Positions 7,101 through 15,692 of a DNA stretch of 15,692 nt are shown piece by piece (the first letter of the stretch is position 1; each line of letters opens with the position of its first letter). Both the position numbers and the translations under genes were made by a program. Source of the stretch: a bacterium (GTDB lineage: Bacteria; UBP18; UBA7526); contig JAHIPW010000072.1 in NCBI GenBank assembly GCA_018903055.1, positions 1 through 15,692 on the forward strand, read 5' to 3'. Below the pieces are notes generated by a model. The model saw only the letters and a list, made by a program, of their open reading frames with translations. It was not told where the DNA came from and did no database searches.

Positions 7101-10100
7101 AAGAGAGGAGATCGAGAGAATAGAAGAGGTGCTGAAGAAAAAGATAGAGACTATTCGCAAGAAGAGGGACCGGGACCTGGAGAGGGCTAAGAAGGGAGAT
7201 GAGCTTTCCAGTGGGATTCTAAAGATGGTCAAGATCTTTGTGGCCAAGAAGAGAAAGCTCTCTGTTGGAGATAAGATCGCTGGAAGGCATGGGAATAAAG
7301 GGGTCATCGCCAAGATCCTGCCTGAGGAGGACATGCCCTATCTTGCGGATGGTACCCCGGTCGAGATACTCTTAAACCCTCTTGGCGTTCCTTCAAGGAT
7401 GAATGTGGGACAGATACTGGAGACCCACCTGGGCTGGGCGGCCCAGGTCTTAGGAATGAAGATCGTCTCCCCGGTCTTCGATGGGGCGAGAGAGGGGGAG
7501 ATCAAGAGGCTTTTGAAAAAGGCCGGCCTTCCAGAGAATGGGAAGATCATACTCTATGATGGAAGAAGTGGCGAGCCCTTCGATCAAGAGGTCACGGTGG
7601 GCTATATCTATATGATGAAGCTCGCCCACCTAGTGGCAGATAAGATCCATGCTCGGGCCATAGGCCCCTACTCCCTGGTCACCCAGCAGCCCTTAGGAGG
7701 AAAGGCCCAGTTCGGAGGACAGAGGTTTGGGGAGATGGAGGTTTGGGCTCTGGAGGCTTATGGAGCTGCTTATACCCTGCAAGAGATGCTCACCGTGAAG
7801 AGTGATGATATTGAAGGGAGGACGAAGATATACGAGGCCATCGTCAAGGGAGAGGACGCCCTTCCCCCCACCCTCCCAGAGTCTTTTAATGTCTTAGTCA
7901 AGGAGCTCATGGGACTGAGCCTGGATGTGGAGCTTGAGAGGAGGAAGGGAGCTCCCACAGTCCCTGCCTCGTCCCCGCCTGCCGCCCGCCTGTCGGACGG
8001 ACAGGGACGGGCAGGGGCCGACAAGTCGGCAGACAGGTATGATGCCATAAGGGTCAAACTCGCTTCGCCCGAGGTCATCAGATCCTGGAGCCATGGAGAG
8101 GTCAAGAAGCCAGAGACCATAAATTATAGGACCTTCAGATCGGAGAGGGATGGTCTATTCTGTGAAAGGATCTTCGGTCCCACCAAGGATTATGAATGCT
8201 ACTGTGGGAAGTATAAGAGAGTGAGGCATGCCGGGATAGTCTGTGATAGGTGTGGAGTAGAAATTACCCTAAGTCGGGTGAGGAGGAGCAGGATGGGTCA
8301 CATTGAACTGGCTACCCCCCTCTCCCACATCTGGTACTTCAAGGGTCTACCTAGTAGGATGGGAGCTCTTCTCGGGTTAACCCAGCGCCAGTTAGAGAAA
8401 GTCCTCTACTATGAGGAGTATATCATCACCGATTCCGGAATGACTAAACTAACCAAGAAGAAACTCCTGACTGAGGAGGAGTACCAGGATTATAAAAAGA
8501 AGTATGGAACCTCCTTCAAGGCCGGGATGGGAGGAGAGGCCATCAGGAAGTTACTGGAGGAGCTGGACTTAACAGCTATTACCAAGGAGATCAGGAATGA
8601 TATGAGAAGGACTACCTCAGCCCAAAAGAGGATAAAGCTCGCCAAGAGGTTAAAGATCGTGGAGTCCTTTCTGGCAAGCGGGAATAGGCCGGAGTGGATG
8701 ATTTCCACCCTCCTTCCCGTCATCCCCCCGGACCTCAGGCCCTTAGTTCCCTTAGATGGAGGAAGGTTTGCCACCAGCGACTTAAATGATCTCTATCGCC
8801 GGGTAATCAACAGGAATAATAGATTGAAGAGACTGATGGAGCTCAGGGCTCCAGAGGTTATTGTAAGGAATGAGAAGAGGATGCTCCAGGAAGCAATGGA
8901 TGCTTTATTTGACAATGGAAGAAGGGGAAGGGTAGTTAAGGGTGCTGGGGGAAGACCCCTGAAAGCATTATCCGATATGCTGAAGGGAAAGCAGGGAAGG
9001 TTCAGGCAGAACCTATTGGGCAAGAGGGTCGACTATTCGGGCAGGTCAGTCATTGTTGTTGGTCCCGAGCTCAAGCTCCACCAGTGTGGACTGCCCAAAA
9101 AGATGGCCCTGGAACTCTTCGAACCCTTTATCATCAAAAGACTAAAGGAGAAAGGATACGTTGCCTCCATTAAAGGAGCCAAGAAGCTCCTGGACCAGGA
9201 GACCAGTGAGGTCTGGGACATATTGGAGGAGATAATCTCAGGGCATCCCATACTCCTAAATCGGGCCCCCACTCTGCACCGCCAGGGGATCCAGGCTTTT
9301 GAGCCGGTGTTAGTGGAAGGAAATGCCATCAGAATACATCCCTTAGTCTGTGTGGCCTTCAATGCCGACTTCGATGGAGACCAGATGGCGGTCCATGTCC
9401 CATTATCGGCTGAAGCCCAGCTCGAGACCCGGCTCTTAATACTCGCCCCAAATAATATTCTATCCACATCCAATGGGAAACCCCTAGTTACTCCCACTCA
9501 GGACATGGTCCTGGGCCTGTGCTATCTCACTAAAGAGCTGCCGGGCGAGAAGGGGGAGGGAAAAAGATTTTCAAGTTGTGAGGAGGTCCTCATCGCCTAT
9601 GACCAGGGAGAGTCTTCCTTGCATGCCCGGATAAAGGTGAGGATAGAAGGCAAGATGGTAGATACTACCTGTGGCCGGGTGATCTTCAACCAAATACTAC
9701 CAGAGGAGCTCAGGTTCATAAATAAGGAGATAACGAAGAAGGATCTTGTCGACCTCATCCTCTCCTGCTTCCGGAGATTGGGGCGCTATAAAACCATCCT
9801 TCTCTTAGACGACCTCAAAGAGTTAGGCTTCAAGTTTGCCACCAAGGCCGGGACCTCTATCGGTCTGGATGATATGGCAGTACCCCAGGAGAAGAGAGAG
9901 CTTTTGGAAAGGGCCAAGAGCGCGGTATTAAAGGTGGAGTCTGAGTATAAGAATGGGATTATAACCGATGGCGAGAGATATAACAAGGTTATCGATATCT
10001 GGACCCATACCACGGATAAGGTGGCAGAGAAGATGATTGTGGGATTGAGGGTGCCACCAAGGAGGGGGACGAAGTTCAACCCCATCCTGATGATGGCTGA

Positions 10101-12024
10101 CTCTGGAGCCCGGGGATCTAAGGAACAGGTGAGGCAATTAGCGGGTATGAGGGGACTCATGGCCAAGCCGAGCGGAGAGATTATAGAATCCCCCATCACG
10201 GCCAACTTCCGGGAAGGATTAGCTGTTTTGGAGTACTTCATATCAGCCCATGGAGCGCGGAAGGGATTGGCCGATACTGCCCTGAAGACCGCGGACTCTG
10301 GATATCTCACCAGGAGATTGGTAGACGTTGCCCAGGAGATGATTGTCACTCAAGAGGATTGTGAAACGCTCAATGGGATTACTCTGGGCCCCATACTGGA
10401 GGGGGGGGAGATCATCGTCTCCCTTGAGGATCGGATCATTGGGAGGGTGGCTCAGGAAGATATCACCATCCCCAGACTGGGCGATCTCATTGTGAAAAAG
10501 AATGGGGAGATTACAGAGGAGAAAGCAAAAATCATTGAGGATGCGGGAATAGATGAAGTCAAGGTGCGAAGCGCCCTAACCTGTGAGGCAAGATATGGAA
10601 TCTGCCAAAAGTGCTATGGAAGAAACCTATCTACGGGAAGGATGGTTGACTTAGGGGAGACAGTAGGGGTCATTGCCGCTCAATCCATTGGTGAGCCAGG
10701 AACCCAGCTCACCATGAGGACCTTCCATATCGGAGGAACGGCATCCCGGGTCATTGCCCAATCGAAGATCTTAGCCAAGGAAGAAGGAAGTATAAAGTAT
10801 CATAACCTGAGGACCGTAGTGAATAAGGATAAAGAGGTTGTGGTCTTAAACCGTAATGGAAGGATAAGTCTCTTGAATAAAGAAGGGGAAGAGATCCAGA
10901 CCCAGGTGGCTTTCTATGGAGCCATACTGAAAGAGAAGGAGGGGAAGAAAGTAAAGAAAGGGGCACTCCTCGTGGAGTGGGATCCCTACACCCGACCTCT
11001 ATTGACGGAGGTGGAGGGCGAAGTGTGCTTCTCAGATGTTATCAAGGGAGTGACCATGAGAGAGGAACGCGATAGGTCTACGGGCCATACCGGAAGGGTG
11101 ATCATCGATCATCGTCATACTCAGCTCCATCCGGAGATCATCATTAAAGACAAGGCAGGCAAGATTATCGATAGATACACGGTACTGACCGGGGCCCACA
11201 TCACGGCGAAACCTGGCGATTGGGTCACTCCTGGAGAGATTCTAGCCAAGCTCCCCAGGGAGATAATGAAGACCAAGGATATCACTGGTGGACTTCCTCG
11301 GATAGCCGAGCTCTTCGAGGCTCGGAAGCCGAAGGAGCCGGCCATCATCACAGAGATCGATGGGGTAGTCAAGTTTGGAGAGTCGATTAGAGGGATGAGG
11401 AGGATCATCGTAGAAGCGGAGACAGAGAGTCGGGAGTACTTCATCCCCCAGGGGAAGCATTTAAGAGTCTATGAGGGGGATTTGGTGAGGGCCGGGGATA
11501 GGTTGATGTCCGGTCCCGTCATTCTTCATGACATATTGAGAGTCAAAGGAGATAAGGAGCTTCAGGATTACCTGGTAAGCGAGATCCAGGAGGTCTACAG
11601 GTTACAGGGTGTGGAGATAAATGATAAGCATGTGGAGATCATTGTTCGCCAGATGCTCAAAAAAATAAGGATCATAGATCCTGGAGACACCAGGTTCTTG
11701 GCAGGTGAAGCCATAGATCGGACCAGGTTCCGGGAGGAGAATGAGAGGGTATTGAAGGGAAAGAAGAGACCGGCTACTGCCCAACCCATCCTTTTAGGGA
11801 TAACCAAAGCCGCTCTGGCAACAGAGTCCTTCATCTCTGCGGCCAGTTTTCAGGAGACGACCAGGGTATTGACTGAGGCTGGAGCAAGTGGGAAGAGAGA
11901 TGAATTACGGGGCCTGAAGGAGAATGTCATTATGGGCCACCTCATACCAGCCGGAACCGGCCTCTCTGCTTACCAAGAAATAGAACTGGTAAAAAAAGTG
12001 AATAATGAACAGTCAGTTGGTTAG
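4156..12024 (+). CDS. rpoBC: Fused RNA polymerase beta-beta' subunit (RpoB-RpoC fusion)
   Basis: One uninterrupted 2622-codon frame encodes both catalytic subunits of RNA polymerase. Beta occupies about residues 1-1262. It holds the rifampicin-pocket segment [20 protein letters not shown] (514-533), with Q517, F518, D520, H530, R533, S535 and L537 all of the sensitive type. A charged ~70-residue coiled-coil insert follows at about 940-1011, then the active-site lysines K1040 and K1048. A ~32-residue linker (1263-1294) joins beta to beta'. Beta' occupies 1295-2622. It has zinc site 1 (C1348, C1350, C1363, C1366), the catalytic NADFDGD (1736-1742; D1738, D1740, D1742), the bridge helix (about 2028-2060), zinc site 2 (C2069, C2143, C2150, C2153), trigger helix M2187/H2191, and an SI3-like insert at about 2195-2375. 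All key residues are intact. No stop, and no in-frame ATG/GTG/TTG, lies between the linker and GTG 8221. The C-terminal end (about residues 2615-2622) runs into an intergenic repeat. Confidence 0.95.
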   Translation: MKKMSFAKIPEVLEIPNLIDIQKKSYEEFLQPGKSPLSRKPQGLEAIFNEIFPINAAKGLSSLEFASYRLEEPKYNIKECLDRGLTYDLPLKATFRLVIREEESGTGGQLREIKEEEVYLGEIPLMTPQGTFIINGAQRVVVSQLHRSPGVVYGFSIHPNGKHLYSCRIISYRGGWLEFELDVNDLVYARIDRKRKILATTLLRALGYQKDEEILSLFYPTRELNVEAPPKILKVKGPRFSRALGMMAIRTIGNRQTGEKIIEAGEKITQPLIGKIQQAEIKEIEVTSPLAKLPKALGQILAREVIDKRTGEIILSANQEITPASLDKMVKAGIEKVRTVVVDKVMTNLAIKYTLEKDSATTEREALIEIYRRLRPGEPPSAEGAKRLLERLFFDKKRYDLAKVGRYKINKKLGLNISMSQRALTKEDIVGTIRYLVDLRYGKGSIDDIDHLGNRRIRSVGELLSNQVRIGFLRMERGIRERISLMDVKSAMPHNLINANPLVASIRDFFGRSQLSQFMDQTNPLAGLTHKRRLSALGPGGLSRERAGFEVRDVHHTHYGRMCPVETPEGPNIGLINSLATYAKVNEFGLIESPYRKVEKGRVTERIEYLSADKEDEYIIAQANARLDSKGYFLDERVSSRRRGDFPKVTPSEIDYMDISPKQLVSISAGLVPFLEHDDANRALMGSNMQRQAVPLLVPEAPLVGTGIEERAAQDSGAVVSAQRGGVVEEVDADKIIIRIEEPSFDLETHDSYFLDKFIRSNQDTCIHQKPIVKVGQRVKRGEIIADGSAVDKGELALGRNILVAFMPWEGYNFEDAILISERVVKDDKFTSIHIEKYELLARDTKLGKEEITRDIPNVAEEVLADLDEEGIVRIGATVRPGDILIGKVTPKGETDLSAEEKLLRAIFGEKAAEVRDASLRFPPGDEGIVVDVKVFSRKKRPKTKKEKEAQFIELERIRREAEREIKRFSQEAKRGIKRLKRREEIERIEEVLKKKIETIRKKRDRDLERAKKGDELSSGILKMVKIFVAKKRKLSVGDKIAGRHGNKGVIAKILPEEDMPYLADGTPVEILLNPLGVPSRMNVGQILETHLGWAAQVLGMKIVSPVFDGAREGEIKRLLKKAGLPENGKIILYDGRSGEPFDQEVTVGYIYMMKLAHLVADKIHARAIGPYSLVTQQPLGGKAQFGGQRFGEMEVWALEAYGAAYTLQEMLTVKSDDIEGRTKIYEAIVKGEDALPPTLPESFNVLVKELMGLSLDVELERRKGAPTVPASSPPAARLSDGQGRAGADKSADRYDAIRVKLASPEVIRSWSHGEVKKPETINYRTFRSERDGLFCERIFGPTKDYECYCGKYKRVRHAGIVCDRCGVEITLSRVRRSRMGHIELATPLSHIWYFKGLPSRMGALLGLTQRQLEKVLYYEEYIITDSGMTKLTKKKLLTEEEYQDYKKKYGTSFKAGMGGEAIRKLLEELDLTAITKEIRNDMRRTTSAQKRIKLAKRLKIVESFLASGNRPEWMISTLLPVIPPDLRPLVPLDGGRFATSDLNDLYRRVINRNNRLKRLMELRAPEVIVRNEKRMLQEAMDALFDNGRRGRVVKGAGGRPLKALSDMLKGKQGRFRQNLLGKRVDYSGRSVIVVGPELKLHQCGLPKKMALELFEPFIIKRLKEKGYVASIKGAKKLLDQETSEVWDILEEIISGHPILLNRAPTLHRQGIQAFEPVLVEGNAIRIHPLVCVAFNADFDGDQMAVHVPLSAEAQLETRLLILAPNNILSTSNGKPLVTPTQDMVLGLCYLTKELPGEKGEGKRFSSCEEVLIAYDQGESSLHARIKVRIEGKMVDTTCGRVIFNQILPEELRFINKEITKKDLVDLILSCFRRLGRYKTILLLDDLKELGFKFATKAGTSIGLDDMAVPQEKRELLERAKSAVLKVESEYKNGIITDGERYNKVIDIWTHTTDKVAEKMIVGLRVPPRRGTKFNPILMMADSGARGSKEQVRQLAGMRGLMAKPSGEIIESPITANFREGLAVLEYFISAHGARKGLADTALKTADSGYLTRRLVDVAQEMIVTQEDCETLNGITLGPILEGGEIIVSLEDRIIGRVAQEDITIPRLGDLIVKKNGEITEEKAKIIEDAGIDEVKVRSALTCEARYGICQKCYGRNLSTGRMVDLGETVGVIAAQSIGEPGTQLTMRTFHIGGTASRVIAQSKILAKEEGSIKYHNLRTVVNKDKEVVVLNRNGRISLLNKEGEEIQTQVAFYGAILKEKEGKKVKKGALLVEWDPYTRPLLTEVEGEVCFSDVIKGVTMREERDRSTGHTGRVIIDHRHTQLHPEIIIKDKAGKIIDRYTVLTGAHITAKPGDWVTPGEILAKLPREIMKTKDITGGLPRIAELFEARKPKEPAIITEIDGVVKFGESIRGMRRIIVEAETESREYFIPQGKHLRVYEGDLVRAGDRLMSGPVILHDILRVKGDKELQDYLVSEIQEVYRLQGVEINDKHVEIIVRQMLKKIRIIDPGDTRFLAGEAIDRTRFREENERVLKGKKRPATAQPILLGITKAALATESFISAASFQETTRVLTEAGASGKRDELRGLKENVIMGHLIPAGTGLSAYQEIELVKKVNNEQSVG
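7939..7944 (+). promoter_or_regulatory. Possible relic rpoC ribosome-binding site inside the fusion
   Basis: AGGAGG lies within codons for ERRK at the end of the beta moiety, the place where a separate rpoC would have its ribosome-binding site. No in-frame start follows at a usable distance, because the GC-rich linker begins about 15 bases downstream. It reads as a fossil of the ancestral two-gene state. The inference rests on position only, since AGG-rich codons are common throughout this genome. Confidence 0.4.
7961..8037. repeat. GC-rich palindromic repeat-like segment forming the beta/beta' linker
   Basis: This ~77-base tract is much richer in G and C than the flanking polymerase sequence. 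It contains nested inverted repeats: CCCTGCC (7962-7968) against a downstream GGCAGGG (about 8010-8016), CCTGTC against GACAGG around 7988-8004, and CCGAC-AA-GTCGG (about 8018-8029). It encodes the low-complexity linker [10 protein letters not shown] and what follows, up to residue 1294. The canonical beta' sequence [12 protein letters not shown] starts immediately after it, at 8038. The tract resembles an inserted palindromic element rather than native polymerase coding sequence. Confidence 0.7.
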
Positions 12025-12102
12025 CCAGTTAACCAGTCCACCAGTTAGCCAGTTAATTAAGAAAAAGCAACAAACTGGCAAACCGGAAAACCGGCAAACT
12101 GG
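12025..12102. repeat. Inverted repeat between rpoBC and rpsL
   Basis: Thirty-base arms (12025-12054 and 12073-12102) are complementary at 22 of 30 positions around an 18-base loop. TTAGCCAGTTAA is also directly repeated at 12021-12032 and 12045-12056. The first copy contains the rpoBC stop codon (12022-12024), so the repeat runs into the end of the gene. The words (GTTGG/CCAGC/AACTGG types) resemble those of the hairpin before rplK. Confidence 0.7.
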
Positions 12103-12110
12103 TAAACTAT

Positions 12111-12125
12111 CCGAGCATAGCGAGG
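12111..12125 (+). repeat. CYGAGY..AGYGAGG word, copy 4 (rpsL ribosome-binding site)
   Basis: CCGAGCATAGCGAGG ends with GAGG 6 bases before the rpsL ATG. The spacer TATGAG and the preceding AAACTAT closely match TATAAG and AAACTGC around the rplK copy. Confidence 0.65.
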
Positions 12126-12131
12126 TATGAG

Positions 12132-12503
12132 ATGCCTACAGTAAGTCAACTGATAAGGATGGGAAGGAAGAGGCAGGTGAGAAAAGTCACCACTCCCGGC
12201 CTGAGAGGATCCCCCCAGAAAAGGGGAGTATGTACCAGGGTCTATACCACTACCCCCAAGAAGCCCAACTCTGCTCTCCGAAAGGTAGCCAAGGTTCGCC
12301 TCTCCAATGGTATGGAGGTCACGACCTACATACCGGGGATAGGCCATAACCTGCAGGAGCACTCCATCGTTCTCATTAGGGGAGGGAGGGTGAGGGATTT
12401 ACCGGGAGTGAGATATCACATCATAAGGGGAACTCTGGATACCATAGGAGTGGAGGGAAGAAGAAAGAGTCGTTCCAAGTACGGAGCGAAGAAACCAAAG
12501 TAA
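12132..12503 (+). CDS. rpsL: 30S ribosomal protein S12
   Basis: S12 lines the decoding centre of the small subunit and controls translational accuracy. The 123 residues match the family throughout. The N-terminal [12 protein letters not shown] leads to the loop [14 protein letters not shown] (residues 39-52), and the second loop is [16 protein letters not shown] (81-96). K43 and K44 are the normal lysines. D89, the residue that is beta-methylthiolated in E. coli (D88 in mature numbering), is present. Residue 88 is Arg (AGG at 12393-12395) where most S12 proteins have Lys. The equivalent K88R change is a known streptomycin-resistance mutation in Mycobacterium tuberculosis. It heads the rpsL-rpsG-fusA-tuf str cluster and starts 107 bases after the rpoBC stop. 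Confidence 0.97.
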   Translation: MPTVSQLIRMGRKRQVRKVTTPGLRGSPQKRGVCTRVYTTTPKKPNSALRKVAKVRLSNGMEVTTYIPGIGHNLQEHSIVLIRGGRVRDLPGVRYHIIRGTLDTIGVEGRRKSRSKYGAKKPK

Positions 12504-12531
12504 TTAAGGCTACAGGCTGCAGGCCTCAGGC

Positions 12532-12564
12532 CACATGTTTGAAGCCTGAAGCTTGGAGCATGTG
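12532..12564. repeat. Nested inverted repeat between rpsL and rpsG
   Basis: CACATG (12532-12537) pairs with CATGTG (12559-12564). Inside, AAGC (12542-12545) pairs with GCTT (12551-12554). The preceding 12509-12531 stretch repeats AGGC/GGCCT words. It ends 10 bases before the rpsG ribosome-binding site. Confidence 0.5.
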
Positions 12565-12586
12565 ACGCGACTGAAAGGAGCAATCG

Positions 12587-13057
12587 GTGCCTAGAAGAAA
12601 GAGAGTTTTTAAAAGAAAGATACTACCCGATCCCAAGCATAATAGCATCTTGGTGGCGAAGTTCATCAACTATTTAATGTGGGAGGGGAAGAAGTCCTTA
12701 TCCAGATCCATATTCTATGAGGCGCTCGAGATCGTGGGAAAGAAGAGCGGCCAAGATCCCTTGAGCCTCTTCAAGAGGGCCATGGAGAATGCCAGACCCC
12801 TTCTGGAGGTGCGACCGAGAAGGGTAGGAGGAGCTACCTACCAGGTTCCCGGGGATGTCCGGTCAGAGAGAGGAGAAACCTTGGCCAGGCGCTGGATAAT
12901 AAACTTTGCCCGGAAAAGGAAAGAGCATACCATGGCCGAGAGATTGGCGGCAGAACTCTTGGAAGCCTCAAAGAATACTGGCTCAGCGGTAAAGAAAAAA
13001 GAGGATACCCATAGGATGGCAGAGGCCAATAAGGCCTTCGCTCACTATAGATGGTAG
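12587..13057 (+). CDS. rpsG: 30S ribosomal protein S7 (GTG start)
   Basis: S7 is a primary 16S rRNA binder that nucleates the small-subunit head and lies near the E site and mRNA exit. The 156 residues are normal in length. Signatures are [16 protein letters not shown] at the start, [13 protein letters not shown] (about 25-37), [20 protein letters not shown] (69-88), and the ending [12 protein letters not shown]. The start codon is GTG with a strong AAAGGAG (12574-12580) 6 bases upstream, and family alignment supports this start. It lies between rpsL and fusA as in the classical str operon. Confidence 0.97.
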   Translation: MPRRKRVFKRKILPDPKHNSILVAKFINYLMWEGKKSLSRSIFYEALEIVGKKSGQDPLSLFKRAMENARPLLEVRPRRVGGATYQVPGDVRSERGETLARRWIINFARKRKEHTMAERLAAELLEASKNTGSAVKKKEDTHRMAEANKAFAHYRW

Positions 13058-13080
13058 TATGAGAAGTTTACAGGCGGATT

Positions 13081-13213
13081 AAATTCTAAATCCTAATATC
13101 AAAACTCTAAACAAATTCTAAATTCGAATGTTCAAATGTTCAAAACTGTTTTGGTCATTTGGATTTTGGTCATTTGAAATTGTTTCGGATTTCGGATTTC
13201 GTGCTTCGGATTT
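13081..13213. repeat. AT-rich repeated-word region in the rpsG-fusA gap
   Basis: AAATTCTAAA occurs at 13081-13090 and 13113-13122. TTTTGGTCATTTG occurs at 13149-13161 and 13164-13176. TTCAAATG (13131-13138) is inverted as CATTTGAA (13171-13178). CGGATTT recurs three times between 13186 and 13213. TTTCGGATTTCG (13183-13194) is shared exactly with the rplL-rpoBC gap (4091-4102). It fills nearly all of the 179-base gap. I see no gene in it. Confidence 0.65.
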
Positions 13214-13236
13214 TTCGCAGGATGGAATGAGCAAAA

Positions 13237-15294
13237 ATGGCGAGAGAGATACCTTTGGAGAGAATAAGAAATATCGGGATCATGGCCCATATCGATGCCG
13301 GAAAGACTACCACCACAGAACGTATTCTCTACTATACCGGAATAAGCCACAGATTGGGTGAGGTGGACGAGGGGACGGCCACCATGGACTGGATGGTTCA
13401 GGAGAAAGAGAGGGGAATAACCATCACCTCTGCGGCTACTACTTGTTACTGGCGAGATTATAGAATTAACATTATCGATACCCCGGGCCATGTGGACTTC
13501 ACGGTTGAAGTTGAAAGATCCCTGAGGGTCCTGGATGGGGCCATTGCCATCTTCTGTGCTGTGGGAGGAGTGGAACCCCAGTCAGAGACCGTCTGGCATC
13601 AAGCAAGGAAATATGGCATTCCCTGTCTGGCATTTATAAATAAGATGGACAGGACGGGCGCTTCTTTCATAAAAGCAGTAGAGGAGATGAGAGAGAAGCT
13701 CAATACTAATGCACTTCCTGTGCAGATCCCTATTGGAGAAGAGGAAAATTTTAAGGGAGTAATCGACCTAGTTAAGATGAAGGCTATTACCTGGGAAGAA
13801 GAAGATTTGGGAACAAAACCAAGAATAGGAGAGATTCCGTCCGAACTTGTGAAAGAAGCAAGGGAATATAGGGAGAGACTGATTGAAGGAGCGAGCGAGG
13901 CAGATGACAGGTTAATGGAGGAATACTTAAAAGGGGAAGAGATAGGAGAGGAACTACTGAAGCGAGGAATTAGAAAAGGAACCCTGTCTGCCACCCTGAT
14001 TCCGGTATTATGCGGAGCAGCGATCAAGAATAAGGGAATCCAGTCCCTCTTAAATACCATAGTAGACTACCTTCCTTCACCCATTGATATCCAGGCAGTG
14101 GAAGGAATAAATCCTATAGATCAAAATAAAGAAAAGAGAAAAGCTTCTGATTCCGAACCCTTTAGTGCCTTGGCTTTTAAGATTGCCACCGACCCCCATG
14201 TGGGAAATCTTACCTTTTTTCGGGTATATTCGGGAAGCGTGAAGGCTGGTTCCTATATCTATAACGCTTCCCGAGATAAAACAGAAAGGGTGGCAAGAAT
14301 CCTACAGATGCATGCCAATAAACGTCGCAGTAGGGAGGAGGTCTATGCTGGCGATATCGCTGCCTGCATAGGATTGAAGAATACCAAGACCGGGGATACA
14401 TTATGCGATGAGGGAAGACCCATTTGCCTAGAGACCATACACTTTCCCGAGCCAGTAATCTCTGTAGCCATTGAACCTAAGACGAAAAAGGAAGAGGAGA
14501 AACTCAGTGAGTCTTTAGCTAGGTTGGCTGAAGAGGATCCCACCTTCAGGGTGAAGATAGATAAGGAGACCTCTCAGACTATAATTTCTGGTATGGGGGA
14601 ATTACACCTGGAGATCATTATTGATAGATTATTAAGGGAGTTCAAATTGGAGGCCCAGGTAGGCAAGCCCCAGGTGGCCTATAAGGAGACCATTACTAAG
14701 GAAGCAAAAGCAACGGCAAAATTTATCAAACAGACTGGGGGGAGAGGCCAGTATGGAGTGGTTTCTTTAGAGGTTATTCCGAGTGAGGGATTTACTTTTG
14801 AGGATAGGATAAAGGGAGGGGTCATTCCTAAAGAATATATTCCGTCCATAGAAAGAGGAATAAGGGAAGCATGCGAATCAGGAATTTTAGCTGGTTATCC
14901 GGTAATCAATGTTAAAATAATATTATACGATGGTTCATTCCATGAGGTAGACTCCTCTGATATAGCATTCAAGATGGCGGGGTCATTAGCCTTCAAGGAT
15001 GCTGTGAGCAAAGCGAAACCAGTGCTTCTTGAACCAGTAATGAGTATAGAGGTAGTAGTACCCGAGAAGTATCTGGGAGATGTGATTGGAGATTTAAATT
15101 CTCGCAGAGGGAAGATAGAAGAATTGGGCACCAGAGGTAGGGCTAAAACGGTAAAAGCGTTTGTTCCCTTGGGGGAGATGTTTGGCTATGCCACATCTCT
15201 GAGGTCTCTGACCCAGGGAAGGGCAACCCATAGTATGGAGTTTGACCATCATGCCCCGGTACCAGAGAAGATTAGAGAAAGTATGCTAAAATGA
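13237..15294 (+). CDS. fusA: Translation elongation factor G
   Basis: EF-G is the GTPase that drives mRNA-tRNA translocation and, with RRF, ribosome recycling. The 685 residues are a normal length. G-domain motifs are AHIDAGKT (17-24), RGITI (59-63), DTPGH (81-85, H85 the catalytic His), NKMD (135-138) and CGAA (259-262). [10 protein letters not shown] (111-120) is the standard EF-G1 segment. Domain IV includes [18 protein letters not shown], and domain V follows to the end. The ATG at 13237 has only a weak GGA about 10 bases upstream, but it matches the family start [20 protein letters not shown]. It is followed by an inverted repeat and then tuf. Confidence 0.97.
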   Translation: MAREIPLERIRNIGIMAHIDAGKTTTTERILYYTGISHRLGEVDEGTATMDWMVQEKERGITITSAATTCYWRDYRINIIDTPGHVDFTVEVERSLRVLDGAIAIFCAVGGVEPQSETVWHQARKYGIPCLAFINKMDRTGASFIKAVEEMREKLNTNALPVQIPIGEEENFKGVIDLVKMKAITWEEEDLGTKPRIGEIPSELVKEAREYRERLIEGASEADDRLMEEYLKGEEIGEELLKRGIRKGTLSATLIPVLCGAAIKNKGIQSLLNTIVDYLPSPIDIQAVEGINPIDQNKEKRKASDSEPFSALAFKIATDPHVGNLTFFRVYSGSVKAGSYIYNASRDKTERVARILQMHANKRRSREEVYAGDIAACIGLKNTKTGDTLCDEGRPICLETIHFPEPVISVAIEPKTKKEEEKLSESLARLAEEDPTFRVKIDKETSQTIISGMGELHLEIIIDRLLREFKLEAQVGKPQVAYKETITKEAKATAKFIKQTGGRGQYGVVSLEVIPSEGFTFEDRIKGGVIPKEYIPSIERGIREACESGILAGYPVINVKIILYDGSFHEVDSSDIAFKMAGSLAFKDAVSKAKPVLLEPVMSIEVVVPEKYLGDVIGDLNSRRGKIEELGTRGRAKTVKAFVPLGEMFGYATSLRSLTQGRATHSMEFDHHAPVPEKIRESMLK

Positions 15295-15300
15295 AAATAG

Positions 15301-15381
15301 ACACGGATTAACACGGATTTTTTACGGATTAGCACTGATTATCCGTGCTCATCTGTGATTTCCATCTGTGCTCATCCGTGT
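15301..15381. repeat. ACGGAT-rich inverted repeat, copy 2 (fusA-tuf gap)
   Basis: The outer arms ACACGGAT (15301-15308) and ATCCGTGT (15374-15381) are perfectly complementary. Inner words ACACGGAT (15311-15318) and ATCTGTG (15364-15370) pair nearly perfectly. ACGGAT recurs at 15324. The element is closely related to 659-710 and ends 3 bases before the tuf ribosome-binding site. Confidence 0.75.
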
Positions 15382-15398
15382 ATCAAAGGAGGTTTAAA

Positions 15399-15692
15399 AT
15401 GGCAAAGGCAAAGTTTGAGAGGAAGAAGCCCCATCTCAATGTGGGGACCATCGGACACGTGGACCATGGAAAGACCACTTTAGTGGCGGCCATGACCAAA
15501 GTCCTGGCCAAGCACAACCTGGCTAAGGAGATGAAGTTTGACGAGATCGATAATGCCCCGGAGGAAAAAGAGAGAGGCATCACCATCGCTACGGCCCACA
15601 TTGAGTATGAGACAGAAAAGAGACACTATGCCCACATAGACTGCCCGGGCCATGCGGACTACATAAAGAATATGATCACCGGCGCTGCCCAG
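15399..15692 (+). CDS. tuf: Elongation factor Tu, N-terminal fragment (partial, cut by window end)
   Basis: This is the first 98 codons of EF-Tu, the carrier of aminoacyl-tRNA. It starts [23 protein letters not shown]-binding motifs visible are GHVDHGKT (19-26), RGITI (59-63) and DCPGH (81-85, H85 the catalytic His), followed by [13 protein letters not shown] at the window edge. A strong AAAGGAGG (15385-15392) lies 6 bases before the ATG. Its place after fusA is the classical str-operon position. Together with the fragment at 1-211 it implies two tuf genes flanking the array. Confidence 0.97.
   Translation, partial: MAKAKFERKKPHLNVGTIGHVDHGKTTLVAAMTKVLAKHNLAKEMKFDEIDNAPEEKERGITIATAHIEYETEKRHYAHIDCPGHADYIKNMITGAAQ

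Noticed and set aside
7938-8048. Separate rpoB and rpoC joined only by a sequencing frameshift
   Set aside because: Both canonical halves are in the same frame, and the beta' frame has no usable start codon in the linker. The only nearby ATGs (8039, 8042) are in another frame that stops at once (ATGATGCCATAA).
13132-13491. Minus-strand frame of 119 codons across the rpsG-fusA gap
   Set aside because: It overlaps the fusA start and the rest is translated repeat words. No family resemblance is visible.

Overview
The window is a translation/transcription super-locus from an uncultured bacterium. It is packed with universal genes, all on the + strand, in the order tuf (3' end), rpmG, tRNA-Trp, secE, nusG, rplK, rplA, rplJ, rplL, rpoBC (a single fused gene), rpsL, rpsG, fusA, tuf (5' end). 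This joins the tufB-secE-nusG, L11/L10-rpoBC and str (rpsL-rpsG-fusA-tuf) operons into one array. Arginine is written mostly with AGG/AGA, isoleucine often with ATA, and the proteins are rich in K and E, a bias reminiscent of some thermophilic or candidate-phylum bacteria. The RNA polymerase carries a paired SI1-like module and a flap-proximal insert in beta, and an SI3-like insert after the trigger helix in beta', which suggests a Gracilicutes-type lineage. I cannot name a phylum from this sequence alone.

Layout. Positions 1-1485 hold the end of one tuf, a 49-residue zinc-type L33, tRNA-Trp(CCA), a one-helix SecE and NusG. Positions 1601-3887 hold L11, L1, L10 and L12, with L1/L10 overlapping by one base. 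Positions 4156-12024 are one uninterrupted 2622-codon frame coding beta and beta' of RNA polymerase as a single polypeptide. Positions 12132-15294 hold S12, S7 (GTG start) and EF-G, and a second tuf begins at 15399. No stretch over 300 bases lacks a gene. The longest gap, 268 bases between rplL and rpoBC, is an imperfect inverted-repeat region.

The genes are ordinary in function: ribosome stalk (L11, L10, L12, L1), decoding centre (S12, S7), GTPases (EF-Tu, EF-G), polymerase core, NusG and SecE. What is unusual is the material around and inside them. Almost every intergenic gap is built from short repeated words arranged as inverted or tandem repeats, and several of these run into coding ends. 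A GC-rich repeat-like segment forms the junction of the RpoB-RpoC fusion, and a 19-base repeat copy forms the C-terminal tail of L11. A 15-base CYGAGY..AGYGAGG word precedes rpmG, tRNA-Trp, rplK and rpsL and supplies or overlaps the ribosome-binding site of the three protein genes. L12 carries a ~55-residue K/E-rich N-terminal extension, and S12 has Arg at the position where K88R gives streptomycin resistance in other bacteria. No promoter or classical intrinsic terminator could be called with confidence.
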